50,027 nucleotides of DNA from Sergeia podlipaevii (taxonomy: Eukaryota > Euglenozoa > Kinetoplastea > Trypanosomatida > Trypanosomatidae), in assembly GCA_030849805.1 (NCBI GenBank), contig JASANZ010002126.1, positions 1-50,027 of the forward strand. Direction: 5' to 3'. The position numbers were made by a program, and so were the translations under genes. A model generated the notes under the pieces. That model was given only the letters and a program-made list of their open reading frames with translations, was not told the origin of the DNA and ran no database searches. This document shows positions 1 to 10,090 of the stretch, piece by piece; position 1 is the stretch's first letter, and every line of letters begins with the position of its first letter.

Positions 1-440
1 AGCTCCGCACGCGCGTGCTCCACGTCCACCTCCCGCACCAGCTTCGTCGCGGCCACCCACTCTGGGCACTGACGCAGGTTCACGCCCTCCGTCTGGTTTG
101 TGTACAGCGCAAGATCGCGCAGGGCACCAGCCATCGCCGACAGACGCTTCGAGATGGTGAACCACTTCCAGTGACGGGCCAGCGACTGGCGCCTCACTAG
201 CTCCACCACGGCCTGCGGTAGGTCGAAGGACAGCAGCTCCTCCGGCATCGCGCGCAGGTCCCGAAGGCACGCAATGCGCAGCCCTCGCATCGCTGGCGTA
301 ATCCCGTCCCATGCAAGCTGGCTCACATGCGGCGGCTTCTCTGTGTGGATGAACCACGCTCTTGGACACCCGGCGAGGCCGAAACCCCGTCTGCCCTCCA
401 GGTTTAACGTCGGGATGGCACCCTTGTCAAAAGCGCTGTA
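1..440 (-). mobile_element. Truncated transposon reading frame, tyrosine-recombinase-like (possible TATE element)
   Basis: An uninterrupted minus-strand frame of 146 codons runs off the left edge; it is closed upstream by a TGA at 441-443. No ATG stands at its head, and the first Met lies well inside, so this copy is 5'-broken or the true start is elsewhere. The translation includes RHWKWFTISKRLSAMAGAL and, further on, CPEWVAATKLVREV. This Arg/Trp-rich helix pattern with a downstream P-x-W is what I associate with the core-binding region of kinetoplastid tyrosine-recombinase transposons (TATE); that assignment is from memory. GC content and codon use are close to coding DNA and unlike the AT-rich spacer to its right. 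The catalytic R-H-R-Y region, if present, would lie outside the window. It could instead be another retro- or DNA-element frame or a decayed host gene. Confidence 0.45.
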
Positions 441-448
441 TCAGTTGT

Positions 449-506
449 CACTACACTTCTCAGCATTACCTCATAGTAAGGCTCTTTTCCTTATTGAAGT
501 GTAGTG
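449..506. repeat. Inverted repeat, 11-bp perfect arms
   Basis: cactacacttc at 449-459 is the exact reverse complement of gaagtgtagtg at 496-506, with a 36-nt spacer. It sits just upstream (minus-strand sense) of the transposon frame. The 9-mer ttgaagtgt from the right arm recurs directly at 588-596 and 1154-1162. It may be an element terminus or a transcript hairpin. Confidence 0.5.
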
Positions 507-1428
507 CCACAATACTCTTAGGGTACCTCACTCACACACCTGGAATATACGTGTTATGCCATGCCTGCATATGGAAGTAGTACTCAATTGAAGTGTCAGT
601 GCTACACAGCTTGCCTTTGGAAGCGGGCGCCAAGCAGGAAGTGCCAGTGATGAGGAAACGTGAGGGACAGCTTTTATACCAGATGAGCAAGCAATATTGA
701 TGAGCTCAGTGTTGCAACTATTGTGGAAGAGATGGCCATTGCTATCGTCCTTCTTGCAATTCTTTGGTGTGGTGTGCCACCATGTATATTGAATGGCAGC
801 TGATTTAGCGGTACTCCAAGCGCAATGACTGCAGCGGCTATGAACCTGCCTCAAAGGGATGACCCTTCCATACATTGAGAGAAGTGAGCCGCCACTGAAA
901 GCCATGATTCTATAGACGTGTGGTGACGAAGATGCAACTCATGCTTCCCAATGGCATCCTGGTGTTCAGTGAAGTTGCTTGCCTGATGCTTTGCAATGCG
1001 AGAGACGTCCTCTTCACTCAACCCTGATATGTTCTGAGAGAGCGCTACAGAAGCTGAATAAAGAACTTTGTGAGGAAGGCTGTGAGCACAGCAAAAGTGA
1101 GTCTTTTTGATAGCTGCAGCGGTAGGAAGTGCTCCTGTTGAGTGTTGCTTCAGTTGAAGTGTGCGCAGGAAGGCTCCATGAAAGCGCTTGCCATGTCATC
1201 CCTTCTGTCTGCTGCTTTCCTCAGTTGTACAGCAGCGTTGAAGACTGCACTAGTGAATGCGCAATCCTTAGCAGTACACGCAACTCGAGGATATAGTGGC
1301 CACCGCAGCTCTACCAGCCTACATGGGTGTCACTGTTATAAAGCAACTCAGGAGCAATTCTACGCTAATCTTGCGTTTGAGAGTGCCTTCTCACAATCGC
1401 CTTGGGATTCTTCATCAGCTTCATAATT

Positions 1429-1446
1429 GGGGGGCTGACGCCCCCC
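1429..1446. repeat. G/C hairpin
   Basis: GGGGGGC (1429-1435), loop TGAC, GCCCCCC (1440-1446) forms a perfect 7-bp stem, followed directly by a second C-run (1450-1455) that could compete for the same G-run. It is the most GC-rich short structure in the first 3.6 kb. It could be an element end, a terminator-like structure or a G-quadruplex-prone site on one strand. Confidence 0.55.
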
Positions 1447-1600
1447 AAGCCCCCCTCAGAAAGGGAAGATCACTGTGCTGAGAGAAAGGTGGTGGAGCTG
1501 TGCTTTGAGAGAAGCAGCATCGAACCTGCCAGGTTGCTCATGAAGCAGAGAGAGAGGCAAAGCTTGACTGAGAGGCAAGTCGTACTTGGTAAGAGAGGGT

Positions 1601-3671
1601 GAGGTGCAGTGGCAATTACCACACAGAGATCAGTTAGTATTCTTCATTTCATTTTCTGGCTTCGTTTCTTAACCTTCTCTCTATGTTTCCCTTATCGTTA
1701 CTGTTCATGGTTCTCTCACAATTATGTTTCTACCCTTTCCTCTCATTTTTTTCTTTGCATATTAGATTCCTTTTCCGCGTTCATAGTACATTGTTTTCTT
1801 CGCCATCTTTTCCATATTATCTTCATTTGCATCTAATTTGTTTGTCCAACTTTCATACTTCATATATTAGCGTCACAACCTTATTGCGCAGATAAAGCTC
1901 CGCTTGCTCTGCTGCTTGTGTCTCATCACATGGTCCAGTGATAAGTGAATCCTTAATGATGAGGGCAAAACCCAAACCCCCCATCAATTTCTTTACTGCT
2001 GAGAAGTGAGTAAAGGAAAAGCTGCTTGCAAACCCTAAACTTCAGCACTGAATGGCTACTGTGGGAAAGAGATTGTTATAGGAAGGCTATATTTTATTTC
2101 GTTTATTTTGCGATCACAACAAATGTTCATGTCAAACTCCCCATTTATATTACTTTGAGAAGAAAATGTTTTAACCCCTCTTATTTAAAGCAGGAGGTGA
2201 GAAAAATATCTGTGAAGTGATTATACAAGCAAACAAAAATACCTGGTGTAATGTCCGCACCAAGTGGTGGAAGCTAACAGGCACTGCATTTTTTTTTTTA
2301 TGCAAGAGATCAGAGATTTTAAAATTTGGATTCAAAACATTTGGAGGAAAACCCACCAAGTGATCAAGATCCCCTCAGCTCTTCAGCGAACACAATGCTG
2401 CTGCTTTTGGAAAATGATAAACGTATTCGCTATATAGGAATCTTAACAAAATTATGAATGTATGGCATAACAGAAGCAAAAGCTTGAACGGTATAAAATG
2501 TATATTTTCACAAGTGCTGCAATTTTACAGCACCTTTCAAAAACAATGAAACATATTGAAAACCTTCACGTACTGGTCTTTTTAATACAAAAAATGGTCA
2601 ACGCCTACAACACAAACAACGCAATTAAGAGAAATTTTTGTAGCAAAAACGACAGAATTTTCAATGGAAAATCCTCTTCAGTTTATCAACCACCAGAACT
2701 CCTACGGTAGAAAATGAATAAGCCCTAAAAGCGTGGTATAGCGAGAATGAGCAACAACAGTAAAACCGACTTTTGTAGGATCGACAAAACGGGGAAGGTC
2801 AAAAACCGCATCCCCTCCACACAAAAAAAAAATGGAGTAAATTAAAAGCAGTAATGCCAAATCTTGTAACTAGGACATACTCGAGACATTGCCTAAAAAA
2901 TATAGATAGAGCACGCATGGTTTCTAGTTTCCTTATGTATGTGGTGTACAAACTTAACTAAATGATACAAAAATTGTCAAAAAAAAATTTGAAATGAGCC
3001 AACTGGACAGCAATCTCAACGCACCACTAAAGGTATCCTTTTTACAAATTTCACTGTGCGACGCAACATCCACCATCCAACATTTGTATCCTTGACAGAA
3101 ACACACTCTTCAGTGAAGGTAGACACACCGGAGTCCCTTACCTGGTAATTATACCAAACACCACAATGAGATGTCCTGCATTCTTCGAGTGATGGCGGTG
3201 ATCATTTACAGTGGAAATAAGATATTCGACGAACTATGAGCAAATTGTCCCTTTGAATGGTACAAAAAAAAAAAAAAGATGAGCAGAAAGGAAGAAACGA
3301 TAAGGTTCTGAGAAATCGGTGTGCACTAAAGAAGAATGTTAATGGTTCAAAGACCAATGTTAGTATGTTATGTAAGTACATGTGTGCTTTATGGCCAAAA
3401 AGAAAAAAAACGGCCGCGTTACTCTATTATAACTTTGCAATTGTTGTCCATTTATCTGTAATTTTTCTCTTTGCGCTTTTTAGCACGTTGAGAAAATTCA
3501 TATCGTTCTCGCTTCTCCTGAATGCAATTAAATAAAATACATTTAAACATTTCGCTCTACCATGTATTGTAGTAGCGCTGAAAGCAGATGGTCAACCCAC
3601 ACAATTAAAACCTCCACCTCAGATGTCTTCCTGATGAAAGGAGAAGGCGGCTAAATGGGTAGCTGCTTTAT
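1601..3671. other. AT-rich gene-free end of the transcription unit
   Basis: About 2 kb with no supportable gene. It begins with a T/C-rich stretch on the plus strand (about 1620-1870) and then becomes A/T-rich with short A-runs. All genes in the window are transcribed leftwards toward this region, so it should hold the 3' UTR of the nucleoside diphosphatase gene and then the transcription end zone. No tRNA, snRNA or telomere repeat array was seen; a single CCCTAA-like unit occurs near 2033. Confidence 0.45.
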
Positions 3672-4943
3672 TTAAATACTCATCTTATACAGCCACGCCA
3701 GCGATGCGCCTAGCGGCCATGAAACGCCCCTTTCCCCAATTTTCTCGACCACCCTCAACGAAGTGCTGTCTGGCAACCCCAAGCCCGTTTTTAGAAACGC
3801 ATAAAGGTACGCCAAATCCATACAAAGAGAGCTTTGCTTACTTGCTGCTTCACCGTTGGTAGCCGGCGTGCTGCAGACTTGCTCCCCAAGCAATTTAAAG
3901 CTGCTCACCTTCGCCTCTTCGCTGCCGCCAAGAGACTCATGAATCCGATCAAAAAAGTAAGAAAATGCATAAATGTCCATTTCACCAAATGGGATCTGTG
4001 GCTGTGGGACACCTTTTATTCCGCAACCTTGATGCAAGCACTCAGCTTTGTCGAGCACTGTCCTCACAAAGAGCTCAACGCATCTTTCGAAGGATGCGCC
4101 GTTAGAGATGTTCTCGGCGCCAGGCATGCACGCCGAACGATCGGTTGCCTGTCTGACCAAAGCGTTCTTGGCTTCATTCAGGCCAAGACCCAGATAGCTG
4201 TGCTGGTAGAGAGGAAGCGCTGCTCCCCCCAGCAGCTGCACCTTGGCGGCGTACAAGAAAGGCAGCCACAAGAGTGCGCTGGGGTCTGGGGCAAATACCA
4301 CCTGCGCCGAGCCACCGCCCATTTCAACGATCATCGCAGTTTTCTTTGGCGTTACACCAGGGCCCGCCTGCAAACGACCAAGCAAGAAATTGACCGAGAG
4401 CCACCCGAATACGCCCTCTTCCTGTCCAGAAATAACACCAGCCCCACGGCTCATGAGCGGGCTTGCTGCCAGGATAGCCTCTACCCTGTTAAGGAGAGCA
4501 GTCTGCTGGTCGGCAGGGAGAAGGCGCAGGCCAGCAGTTGCCTTTAGTGTTACTGAGGTGCACCGCTGAGAATGCGCTGGAATATGTCTGAGAGCATCCA
4601 CGAGAAGTTCCTCAATTGTCTGTGCACCTGCATCCGCATTTGTAGCAAAACTCGACAGCCCTGGCATGGTCCGCTTGTAGTACTCTGACTGCAACTTTAC
4701 AGCTGCAGAGCCTCGTGTAAAGGCGAAAACATGAACTCGACTGCCTGTACTGCCAGCGTCAAATACCACGTCGTAAACAGTTGTGGGCGATGGGCTGTCA
4801 CAGCCTTCAAGAGTCCTGCTGCTACGAAAGATAGATACAAAAAAGAAAGTTATCAAAGTCAGCGCTACCGCTACAGCGGTGAGTCTCCTACGACGTGATT
4901 GGCTCACAGATAGAGTAGGAGAATAACTGGAGCGGTATTTCAT
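3672..4943 (-). CDS. GDA1/CD39-family nucleoside (guanosine) diphosphatase, Golgi type II membrane protein
   Basis: Predicted to hydrolyse nucleoside diphosphates (GDP/UDP), the by-products of sugar-nucleotide use in the secretory pathway. The 423-residue product has a short cytosolic N-terminus, one membrane anchor (about 22-39) and a lumenal catalytic domain with all apyrase-conserved regions: ACR1 with DAGSTGSR (63-70), ACR2 ATAGLRLLP (135-143), ACR3 with GQEEGVFGW (catalytic Glu, about 173-181), ACR4 EMGGGSAQV (207-215) and an ACR5-like YAFSYFFDR. A Cys-rich stretch ending in QP (about 302-315) matches GDA1-type members. The first ATG is at 4941-4943; the frame is open a little further upstream but only with a TTG, so I use the ATG. 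One anchor and no C-terminal segment favour a Golgi GDPase over a two-anchor ecto-NTPDase. It is the last gene of the unit. Confidence 0.92.
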   Translation of the reverse strand: MKYRSSYSPTLSVSQSRRRRLTAVAVALTLITFFFVSIFRSSRTLEGCDSPSPTTVYDVVFDAGSTGSRVHVFAFTRGSAAVKLQSEYYKRTMPGLSSFATNADAGAQTIEELLVDALRHIPAHSQRCTSVTLKATAGLRLLPADQQTALLNRVEAILAASPLMSRGAGVISGQEEGVFGWLSVNFLLGRLQAGPGVTPKKTAMIVEMGGGSAQVVFAPDPSALLWLPFLYAAKVQLLGGAALPLYQHSYLGLGLNEAKNALVRQATDRSACMPGAENISNGASFERCVELFVRTVLDKAECLHQGCGIKGVPQPQIPFGEMDIYAFSYFFDRIHESLGGSEEAKVSSFKLLGEQVCSTPATNGEAASKQSSLCMDLAYLYAFLKTGLGLPDSTSLRVVEKIGERGVSWPLGASLAWLYKMSI

Positions 4944-5623
4944 ATATCTAAACAATATGCTGAAATGGCAAGCTGTCAAAACACAAGTATATTAGTTTTT
5001 TTTTTCTTTTGTGCAGGTTGTATCTTCTAATTTATAGATGCTGTTTCATTCATAGAGTGCAAGAAGGAAGAAAATGGGCCGCAAATTTGTAGAAGAGCAT
5101 CCTGTAACACTATAGTCATCGCTGAAGAGGAGACAGGGAGGGGGATGACTGTAATGTATATATCAAATAGCACCCCATTAGATTCCGAGAAGCATGCCTC
5201 ACTGCGTTTCACATGCGTGTCTGCATTCTTTCTCGTTTGAAAGAGTTCAGAACAAAAATAAAACCTAAGCTCTTTCACGTGACGAGTACAACCGCAGGAG
5301 TGCAGAAAAGAATATGCATATATATACACTGATAAAAACAGAAAGGGTACTTCTTTTCTATTTTTCTTCTTCAGGATCCACTGCGACTGAGACCGCAGAT
5401 ATCTTTTTGAATGGTTGCCTAGCTCTCGAGAATCTAACGCCATTGCAATAATGGCTTCAGATTCCTTCCTCCCTTTTCGGTATTAAGTACGTTACATATA
5501 TATATAAATATAAATATAAATGAATAAATAATATGCTGCTGTGCACCGAAAGCCCGACAAAAAAAAAAAAACTGTGTTTGCCAAAAGTAAAAATGAGCAA
5601 GCGCACTCAGTGATTATAGCATA
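4944..5623. other. Intergenic spacer
   Basis: Carries a T-run on the plus strand (about 4996-5010), a short AT-repeat tract near 5495-5530 and A-runs near 5560-5570. Small frames here are low-complexity and look random. Presumably it holds the 5' UTR and splice site of the diphosphatase gene and the 3' UTR of the LOG-family gene. Confidence 0.4.
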
Positions 5624-6610
5624 TCACATATCCTTCGCAACTTCAACGTAAAAGTTCTTTACAAACTCAACTGCCTCCTCTGGGGAATCAGTGAAGCACA
5701 TCGAGTCAATTTCCGTTTGGGAAATAACACCGTAATCAGCCATAGCCTGCCAGTTGATGGCGGTCTTCCAGAAGTCCTTGCAGAATAGCACGACGGGGAG
5801 ATTAGGGATCTTCTTGGTCTGCTTGAGGGTCATGAGTTCGAAAAGTTCATCCAAAGTACCAAAACCACCCGGTGCCACGATGATAGCGCGGCAGGAGTAC
5901 ATCATCCAGTACTTGCGCGTAAAGAAGTAGTGGAATTCAAATGCCAAATCATCAGAAACGTAGCCATTGAGACCCTTTTCAAAAGGCAGTGAGATCCCCA
6001 TGCCAATCGTCTTTGCACCCTTGACACTGGCGGCGCCACGATTTGCGGCCTCCATAAACCCAGGTCCACCGCCTGTGGTCACCACAAGATCATGGCACTG
6101 CTCGCGCACGTCCCTGGCAGACTGCTCCTCGTTGATGTTCAACTTGAAGTAATCTGGCATTTTCTGGAAACTCTTGCTGATCAGGCCCTGCTCAGCCTCA
6201 GCAAACTGAGCCACAAGACGGGCCAGTGTTTCAGCGCTCTCCATCCATTCACACATCCACTCTGTCTTCTTGAGCCGCTCCACCTCAGACTGGGCCTTAG
6301 CCAGCATCGCTGCGTCGCCAGCAGCCGCACGCACCTTTTCCTCCAAGCCACTGAGTGTGTCCTCGTACTGCGCGCGTGTCATTGACCGTGCACTACCGAA
6401 AAAGAGAACAGTAGAACGAATGAAGTTTTTACGCAAGCGCTGTTGGGGCTCCTCAAACTCACACATGACACGAACAAGACGTCCTTCATGGCTGTAAATA
6501 AAGTTGTGGTTGTCGTAAGACTTTGTGGTCGGCTGCAACGCAATGCCGTGTTTGTCCTCATCCTTTTGGATGTAAGGAGTATTAAGTTCAAGGGCTTCGG
6601 GGGATGGCAT
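5624..6610 (-). CDS. LOG / lysine-decarboxylase-like family protein (nucleoside-5'-monophosphate phosphoribohydrolase-type fold)
   Basis: The 328-residue protein has the Rossmann-type LOG signature: GSAR near 72-75, GGGPGFMEAAN (180-190), RKYWMMYSCR (232-241) and PGGFGTLDE (247-255). The conserved Arg and Glu around PGGxGTxxE form the active site for removing the base from nucleoside monophosphates in LOG and related nucleosidases. The 'lysine decarboxylase' label common for this family is historical. It is longer than the usual ~200 residues: a ~65-residue N-terminal extension and a predicted helical insertion of about 80 residues (85-165) lie between the first strand and the glycine-rich loop. 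The start is the only plausible ATG, 18 nt from a clear splice-acceptor pattern. The true substrate is unknown; nucleotide salvage or pool sanitation are reasonable guesses. Confidence 0.88.
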   Translation of the reverse strand: MPSPEALELNTPYIQKDEDKHGIALQPTTKSYDNHNFIYSHEGRLVRVMCEFEEPQQRLRKNFIRSTVLFFGSARSMTRAQYEDTLSGLEEKVRAAAGDAAMLAKAQSEVERLKKTEWMCEWMESAETLARLVAQFAEAEQGLISKSFQKMPDYFKLNINEEQSARDVREQCHDLVVTTGGGPGFMEAANRGAASVKGAKTIGMGISLPFEKGLNGYVSDDLAFEFHYFFTRKYWMMYSCRAIIVAPGGFGTLDELFELMTLKQTKKIPNLPVVLFCKDFWKTAINWQAMADYGVISQTEIDSMCFTDSPEEAVEFVKNFYVEVAKDM

Positions 6611-6626
6611 GGTAGCTATCTTACTC

Positions 6627-6646
6627 CTGTATTCAGAAAAAAAATC
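6627..6646 (-). promoter_or_regulatory. Predicted spliced-leader acceptor site for the LOG-family gene
   Basis: On the minus strand a run of eight T is followed by the first AG (complement of 6627-6628), 16-18 nt before the ATG. It is predicted from pattern only. Confidence 0.5.
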
Positions 6647-6822
6647 AAAAAGAATAGAAATATGATATATGTATAGAGAGAGAGATCCCTATCAGCGATA
6701 GAAACGTAAAAAAAAAAAAAAATGAACAAACGAGATCATAAGTGACAAAAGCATAGCACATGAAAACACAAATAAGCAATTGGCAAAATGAAAAAGACTG
6801 CGCTGAGAAACGCAGCTTCAAG

Positions 6823-6882
6823 ATCTAAGTTAATGTTGCGGCGCCACCCCCCCCCCCCNATCTAAGTTAATGTTGCGGCGCC
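6823..6882. repeat. Short direct duplication flanking an N (assembly artefact)
   Basis: A 23-bp segment at 6823-6845 is repeated exactly at 6860-6882, each followed by a long C-run, with a single N at 6859 between them. This is the pattern of two contig ends that stop in a homopolymer and were joined without merging the overlap. Confidence 0.8.
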
Positions 6883-7465
6883 CCCCCCCCCCCCCTCAAA
6901 AAAAAAAAAAACTTTACAAAGTCATTGCAAGTGTGCAGGAGTAAGTCTGTATTTAGTTTTCACGATGCCTTGAAGATAGTGAGTCAAGACAAAAGGAAAG
7001 CATATTAGTGTTGCTAACTGTTCGTTTATGCGCGAGACTTCACATGAACAACATGTGTGCATCAAAGCACATGCACACACATACACACTGGTAAATACAG
7101 ACGTGCGTATAGTTACTGTTACTCATATCCTCCGCCTCAACCCTGACGTCTTCTTCTCCCTCCAGCGTCTACTTAGTGATGGTGCTACGTAACTTAGTCT
7201 GTGCGCTGGCAGACATACTAGTAATATAAGTGTCAACTACCATGCCGTGTGCCTAAGCATAAAATAAACATAGATATATATATAGATATATACACTTGTT
7301 TCAATACTTGTCTGTATAACAAATAATATTTTATCACTAACTACAAGAAACCAAGGTCCACGCTGAGAAGCACACGCGCATTCCCATTTCATCCCCCCCC
7401 CCTTCCCTTCCTTTTAATCACACTGCAATAAAACAGAAAAGCACAATCCACTGCACTAGGCTAAG

Positions 7466-8365
7466 CTAATACTTAAACACCTGGTCTTCCTTGTAACCCA
7501 TCTCACGAAGCAAGCCAGTTAGTGGGCCCTGTTGCGGGGGCTTGCCCTGTTCAAATTGCTTGTCGCCGCAGATTGCCTGAAGCATGGGAGGTGGGCCACA
7601 CACAAGAATCTTTGAGTTCTTCTCACCAGGCTTCGGCATGAAGGTAGAGATCATGGCGCTGTTAACGTAGCCAATGCCGCCTAACCAGCGATGTGGTACC
7701 TCGAGAAGCGTCAAGTACATGTTAAAGTTATTGTACGTCTTCTGCAGTTCCACAAGTTCGTTAGCCAAAAGAATGTCTCGGCGCTGGGTGTTCGCAAAGA
7801 TAAGAGAGACATTTGTCTTATCCTTGGGGTTCTCAAGAATACTGCGGATCACTTGATACATGGGAGCAATGCCGGTACCGCCAGCGACCATGCCGACGTG
7901 CTTCCACATATTAGCCTTGTACGCAAACTTTTCAAACGGTCCCTTGACAAGTAGCTCCTCGCCAGGCTGCATCAGAAAGAGGTGGTTGCCCATTTTTCCC
8001 TTTGGATACTTTTTAACGACTAGCTCAAAGTGTCCCTTCGTCTGATTGGATGAGATGGGGGTGTATGGGCGTATCACGTCCTTGCCATCTGCGTCTGTGA
8101 GCTTGGTGACGATGCAGGAAGCCACTGGCATAGAAAACGGTGTGTCGGGGCTATCGAGGGCAAAAATAAAGCGCCGCGTATCGTGCGACTCGTAGCGCGA
8201 AGAAACAAGCTTAAATGGCTTAAACTCATCAGGTGAGAAAGTGCTGGCTGCCTGCTTGGCTGAGGCACACATCGCAAGACTGCGGTTGTGCTCAAAGGAG
8301 TTCCACATCGCACCACCTGTGACACCTAGTAGGGCAGCACAGGCTCCGGTAAGAAATCCAGGCAT
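7466..8365 (-). CDS. NADH-cytochrome b5 reductase (membrane-anchored)
   Basis: FAD-dependent transfer of electrons from NADH to cytochrome b5-type haem proteins, for lipid desaturation and elongation and similar reactions. The 299-residue product has an N-terminal hydrophobic anchor (about 4-21, FLTGACAALLGVTGGAMW), the FAD-binding RPYTPIS (99-105), a GKMGNHL loop (123-129) binding the FAD pyrophosphate, NADH-binding GGTGIAP (162-168) and CGPPPM (256-261), and a C-terminus ending VFKY, close to the family norm. The ATG at 8363-8365 is chosen; a TTG three codons upstream extends the frame but is not a normal start. The anchor suggests the outer mitochondrial membrane or ER. A MAPR/cytochrome b5-like haem protein is encoded at 47.4 kb, but nothing links the two directly. 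Confidence 0.95.
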   Translation of the reverse strand: MPGFLTGACAALLGVTGGAMWNSFEHNRSLAMCASAKQAASTFSPDEFKPFKLVSSRYESHDTRRFIFALDSPDTPFSMPVASCIVTKLTDADGKDVIRPYTPISSNQTKGHFELVVKKYPKGKMGNHLFLMQPGEELLVKGPFEKFAYKANMWKHVGMVAGGTGIAPMYQVIRSILENPKDKTNVSLIFANTQRRDILLANELVELQKTYNNFNMYLTLLEVPHRWLGGIGYVNSAMISTFMPKPGEKNSKILVCGPPPMLQAICGDKQFEQGKPPQQGPLTGLLREMGYKEDQVFKY

Positions 8366-8416
8366 TTCAAGCAAATATGTGGCTATTTATATACGCTTGT
8401 ATGATAGCAGAGTGTG

Positions 8417-8419
<3 letters not shown>

Positions 8420-8453
<34 letters not shown>
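8420..8453. repeat. (TA)n microsatellite
   Basis: A perfect TA tract of about 34 bp upstream of the b5 reductase gene. Confidence 0.95.
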
Positions 8454-8456
<3 letters not shown>

Positions 8457-10090
8457 TACGCAAAAAAATATAAAATGAATGTGTACTATTTACTAGCTTC
8501 TGTGTGTGAGGAAGAGAAGAAAGAGAAAGCAAAAGCTTCTACTATGCTCCTATAAAAGCAACCTAAATGGGCAGTTCTCATATCGAACACAAGATAAACA
8601 AATTAAAAGAAATGTGAAGGCATGACTTGTTCGGTATAGACAACAATAAAAGTGGCAAAACGCCAGTAATTCGCAACTACGCGCCGACACCATTCTATGC
8701 ACGTCCCCTCCGTGTGCTCCTACAACTGCACGTGAGTTTTTTTTTGAAAAAAAAAAGTGCTGAGCCCTGTGTTACCAAAAAAGCATTTTGTTGTTTTAAA
8801 ATATATGGGTGTATATTTTGGCTGTAATATTAATAAAAGCAATGGTAGATAAATAGAAATAGAGCGTGTAAGTCAGCGAGGATACCTTTTCCTCCAAGCA
8901 TACTGCAGAAATTGATCACTATCTTCTTCTCCCTCAACCGTCTCCTTTATGATAATTGTAACGCGGTTATGATTTCTTCTTTCTTTCTTGTCTTGAGAGT
9001 ATGGAGAAGAAGAAAATAAAACGATTGTTTGGTGTGAAGAAAGTGGTGACTATGGCAACAGTAGCATTGCAGACAATCTTGTCCTCAGTAAGAAAGGAAA
9101 AGAAAGAAGTCTGCGCATCGCCAACCCACTGCTCCCTGTTGAAGCAAATCGCAGCGCAGCGACATGATGCCCACTTTAACGTACGCATAGTCACTCAGTC
9201 GTATAGTTGGCACCACATGAAAACAAACACCCCGTGTGTCTAGTAAAATACTTCTTCATTCACAGTGCATAATTTCAATGCACAAGCAAAGAGGGAGAAA
9301 AAAACAATAACAGTAGTTAAAAAAAAAAAAAAATTAAGCCCTACATCTTGTGTATATATGTGTAAATATATGCACTGTTGTCTTTTAGAAAGGTATACAA
9401 AAAGAAAAAGAAAAAAGAAGACGTTAAATACCACAAAGCAAACCAAACATAAATCTTTCCCCACAAGGAGTCCTTTGTATCCCGCGTTAAAGCACATACA
9501 TTTCAAACACACACACACACACAAAGCTATATTGCTGTTGTTTTTCCTTTACCTTTCTCTATTCGTCTTTATAACCCCCCCCCCCTCATTTTCTTTCGTT
9601 TTCTTGAAGCTTGATTTAACATTAGTTAGTGAGAGTGCATCAAGGGGGGGGACGTGTTGTTGAACTTTCGTTTTCGCATATATTCGTTCCTTCTTTTCGA
9701 TCGTCTATATTTGAAGTTATAGCAGGAATAAATCACGTCCCCCTCCTCCTTTCCATACAGTTCCACTTTTCTGGTAACAAATTAAAATAAACATAAATGA
9801 AACTGTGGAAAAATAATTAGAAAAAAATCACGCAATATATCATAAAGATACAAAGATGTATAAATGTACGGTAAGCAGATCGTATTACCTCGCCGGCTAG
9901 TCGCATCTCATCATGTTACCGGACGGAGAAACAGAGTAGAGAGAAAAGAGAAAAAGGAAAAGCGATCGAATATGTTGGCTATAGAATTCAATGCTCTATT
10001 GATGCTGGTTGTACAGCTGTAGAAAGAAGGAGTGGAAGAGGGAGGAAAAGAGAGCCAGCATTCATCACTACACATATATATATATAGGTA

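Larger units (their letters stand above)
443..1600. other. Gene-free block of intermediate GC, probably the non-coding part of the mobile element
   Basis: No convincing gene in any frame. Composition is clearly less AT-rich than positions 1600-3660, and the homopolymer runs typical of spacers here are absent. It contains the 11-bp inverted repeat, three direct copies of ttgaagtgt, and the C/G hairpin at 1429-1446. I infer it belongs to the same element remnant as the frame at 1-440; the right boundary near 1600 is judged only from the change in composition. Confidence 0.35.
6611..7465. other. Intergenic spacer with assembly join
   Basis: Contains the acceptor site of the LOG-family gene, GA and A-runs (6670-6725), the N-flanking duplication at 6823-6882, C-runs, and AT-microsatellite near 7270-7290. 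No coding potential seen. The left side belongs to the LOG-family 5' region, the right side to the 3' UTR of the b5 reductase gene. Confidence 0.4.

Noticed and set aside
528..905. 125-codon minus-strand frame near the element
   Set aside because: No family pattern; lies in the element's non-coding block and no sensible start or neighbour context.
1142..1426. 94-codon plus-strand frame
   Set aside because: Wrong strand for the unit, no similarity recognised, composition ordinary for chance.
2031..2041. Telomere-like unit CCCTAA
   Set aside because: A single unit, no array; consistent with chance in an AT-rich region.
5027..5443. 138-codon minus-strand frame
   Set aside because: Cys/Ser-rich random look between two well-supported genes; most likely UTR.
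9001..9243. 80-codon plus-strand Lys-rich frame
   Set aside because: Spurious in AT-rich spacer; no conserved motif.
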